NCBI GenBank assembly: GCA_050184295.1
Contig: JBFXAM010000166.1
Coordinates: forward strand, 1 to 7,701
Direction of reading: 5' to 3'
DNA from: JBFXAM01 sp050184295
GTDB taxonomy: Bacteria; Planctomycetota; Phycisphaerae; UBA1845; Fen-1342
DNA length: 7,701 bases
Shown here in pieces: positions 6,794 to 7,701 of the stretch. Within the stretch, counting starts at the first letter, position 1, and every line of letters starts with the position of its first letter. The notes beneath the pieces are model-generated. The model was not told where the DNA came from. It searched no databases and saw only the letters and a program-made list of their open reading frames with translations. A program made the position numbers and the translations under genes.

Positions 6794-7215
6794 GACGCGT
6801 CTCCTTTCGCTTTCTTCTTCGCGTCACGGTCAGCGGACTCTTTCGCCTCGACTTGCGCTTCAATCTGCTTGAGTTCCTCCGGCGACAGGTCCGCTTCGTC
6901 GACCAGGTGCATCACGAGTTCGCCGGCCTGTCCGTCGAATACTGTCTGCAAAAACTGCCGCAGCCGCTGACCGAGCACCTGCTCGCGACGCACGGCGGGC
7001 GTGTAGACGAACGGCTGGCGATCGCGATCGACCCGCAGCCCGCCTTTGCCGGCGAGCTGGTTCATTAGCGTCATCACGGTCGTGTACGCCGGCGGATCGC
7101 CGCCGTCGCTCGAGAGCTCGTCCTTCACATCGCGGACGGTGCCGGCGTTGATCCGCCAAAGCACCTTCAGAATTCGCAGCTCAGCTTCGGTGATGTGCGG
7201 CAAGGCGCGAGCCAT
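6790..7215 (-). CDS. BlaI/MecI/CopY-family transcriptional repressor
   Basis: This is a 141-residue winged-helix repressor, close to the usual family length. The ATG at 7215 is chosen over an upstream in-frame ATG at 7308 because AGGGAGG lies 5 bases before it and MARALPHITEAELRILKVLW matches the normal family N-terminus. The DNA-binding domain covers about residues 5-75, with the recognition-helix region YTTVMTLMNQLAGKG and the wing RDRQPFVYTP. The C-terminal dimerisation helices include VFDGQAGELVMHLVDEADLS, which aligns well with the staphylococcal BlaI segment carrying the Asn101-Phe102 cleavage site. The equivalent position here would be His103-Leu104. The tail is rich in Lys, Ala and Asp. 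It is the first gene of an operon with the overlapping M56 protease gene, the standard repressor-antirepressor pairing. It probably binds the dyad at 7333-7348 and represses its own operon. A role in beta-lactam resistance is not implied, since no beta-lactamase gene or penicillin-binding sensor is present. Confidence 0.9.
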   Translation of the reverse strand: MARALPHITEAELRILKVLWRINAGTVRDVKDELSSDGGDPPAYTTVMTLMNQLAGKGGLRVDRDRQPFVYTPAVRREQVLGQRLRQFLQTVFDGQAGELVMHLVDEADLSPEELKQIEAQVEAKESADRDAKKKAKGDAS

Positions 7216-7328
7216 CGAAACCTCCCTGGGGCGCGGCGTGCCCGCGGCCCGCAATGCAGCGCCCCCGATCCCGATCCGGCGCCGGCCGGACACGCGGTGT
7301 CGCCGCAAGGGTTACTAGCTACATCGGA

Positions 7329-7357
7329 ATATTACTATGAGAATAGTAGGATGGCAA
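7329..7357 (-). promoter_or_regulatory. Promoter of the blaI-like/M56 operon
   Basis: On the minus strand TTGCCA (7357-7352) and TAATAT (7334-7329) are separated by exactly 17 bases. This is an AT-rich island in otherwise GC-rich DNA. Transcription would begin near 7322 and leave a leader of roughly 107 bases before the ATG at 7215. The BlaI-type dyad occupies the spacer between the two hexamers. Confidence 0.65.
7333..7348. promoter_or_regulatory. BlaI-type operator dyad TACTAT-GAGA-ATAGTA
   Basis: This is a perfect 6-4-6 inverted repeat built on TACTA/TAGTA half-sites, the kind recognised by BlaI/MecI repressors. It lies between the -35 and -10 hexamers, touching the -10, so bound repressor would block RNA polymerase. 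A further TACTA half-site at 7313-7317 is 20 bp away, about two helical turns, followed by a CTACA. It may be a degenerate second site, but it does not form a clean dyad. Confidence 0.7.
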
Positions 7358-7495
7358 GCAGAATTTACGAGAATTCGTCGTCGGGTGGAATGTCGGTTGT
7401 CGGGTTGTCGGGCGCAATCAAAAACGTCCGCGTGCGCAAAAGAACGTCCGCGCGGAATGGCGCAGAACCTCTCCGCTCGGCTCTTTGAGCCCCTG

Positions 7496-7542
7496 AAAAC
7501 CGGTTCGGCGTGCTCGAATTGAGCGACGTTCGAACCGGTCTT
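7496..7542 (-). terminator. Possible intrinsic terminator for a minus-strand gene beyond the right edge
   Basis: ACCGGTTCG (7499-7507) and CGAACCGGT (7531-7539) form a perfect 9-bp stem. It extends on the minus strand by a G-U and two A-U pairs. The loop contains a second small stem GCTC-GAATT-GAGC at 7512-7524. Read on the minus strand, the stem is followed by TTTTC, a short U tract. The loop is longer than usual, so confidence is moderate. It could also be a protein-binding dyad. Confidence 0.4.
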
Positions 7543-7575
7543 AAACCCCCTTCGATGCTCGTTCGAACGCAGCTG

Positions 7576-7596
7576 CGGGCTTCGCTTTCGAGCCCG
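7576..7596. repeat. Short hairpin CGGGCT / AGCCCG
   Basis: A 6-bp perfect stem (7576-7581 with 7591-7596) encloses a 9-base loop, TCGCTTTCG. No T-run follows on either strand. Its role is unknown. Confidence 0.4.
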
Positions 7597-7655
7597 GCGG
7601 GCGTCCTGTTGTTCTGGTCCGTCGCCCGCGGTAACGCGCGTCCATACGGCCTGAG

Positions 7656-7682
7656 CGGGCCGCGGGGGAAGCCCGCGGCCCG
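7656..7682. repeat. Strong GC hairpin with 11-bp perfect stem
   Basis: CGGGCCGCGGG (7656-7666) pairs perfectly with CCCGCGGCCCG (7672-7682) around the loop GGAAG. It is the most stable inverted repeat in the window. No U tract follows, so termination would have to be factor-dependent. Alternatively it is part of a dispersed palindromic element. The arm CCCGCGGCCCG also occurs once in the blaI leader at 7241-7251. Confidence 0.55.
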
Positions 7683-7701
7683 TTCGGGCTTGCCTGCTAC
7701 G

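Larger units (their letters stand above)
7358..7701. other. Spacer upstream of the blaI operon, no gene recognised
   Basis: No credible coding frame or RNA gene was found here. The stretch contains TGTCGGGT-like short tandem copies around 7390-7412 and a direct repeat AACGTCCGCG at 7423 and 7443. The octamer GTTCGAAC occurs at 7528 and 7561. Three inverted repeats are listed separately. Confidence 0.5.

Noticed and set aside
6098..7215. Beta-lactam resistance regulator (true blaR1-blaI)
   Set aside because: The repressor and protease core match, but the sensor lacks an SxxK motif and no beta-lactamase gene is in the window. The family name should not be read as a resistance function.
7528..7568. 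tRNA T-arm suggested by the GTTCGAAC octamers
   Set aside because: No acceptor, D or anticodon stems could be placed around either copy. The octamers are parts of inverted repeats.

Overview
This GC-rich window looks like a chromosomal segment of a planctomycete-type bacterium. That placement is an inference with moderate confidence. It rests on a topoisomerase I with an unusually long tail of C4 zinc ribbons, a BlaI-type repressor coupled to an M56 metallopeptidase, a LolA-like protein with a helical tail carrying an LTxxQ motif, and wide spacers filled with decayed short tandem repeats. No mobile element, rRNA, tRNA or CRISPR array was found.

Left part (1-1291, + strand): the 3' end of topA. 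The frame runs from the window edge through four zinc ribbons to a TAG at 827-829. It then stays open in the same frame for another 153 codons, encoding two more ribbons of the same family, and ends at TAA 1289-1291. The gene is therefore either truncated by a nonsense change, read through, or carries a sequencing error. A non-coding convergent spacer of about 410 bp follows.

Middle part (1703-3614, - strand): a likely two-gene unit. A small secreted protein with ten cysteines (3614-3231) is followed 55 bp later by a 490-residue exported protein (3175-1703). The larger protein combines a LolA-like beta region with a helical Spy/CpxP-like C-terminus. Both have good Shine-Dalgarno sequences, and a plausible sigma-70 promoter lies just upstream of the first gene.

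Spacer 3615-4633 (about 1 kb): no credible gene. It holds the promoter just mentioned, six degenerate 34-bp tandem units (4107-4310) and four 22-bp units of two alternating types (4485-4572).

Right part (4634-7215, - strand): a two-gene signalling operon. blaI-like (7215-6790) overlaps by 4 bp (GTGA) with a 719-residue BlaR1/MecR1-like M56 peptidase (6793-4634). The peptidase keeps the membrane-embedded HELAH zinc protease core. Its expected extracytoplasmic sensor has no SxxK penicillin-binding motif. Instead it carries four canonical EF-hand loops arranged as a duplicated pair. A perfect TACTAT-N4-ATAGTA dyad sits between well-spaced -35 and -10 elements upstream of blaI, which fits autorepression by BlaI. 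The inferred circuit is: an external ligand, plausibly Ca2+ or something Ca2+-dependent, acts on the M56 sensor; the cytoplasmic protease is activated; BlaI is cleaved; the operon and possibly other targets are derepressed.

Right edge (7358-7701): no gene seen, but there are several strong inverted repeats. One is a possible terminator for a minus-strand gene lying beyond the window.
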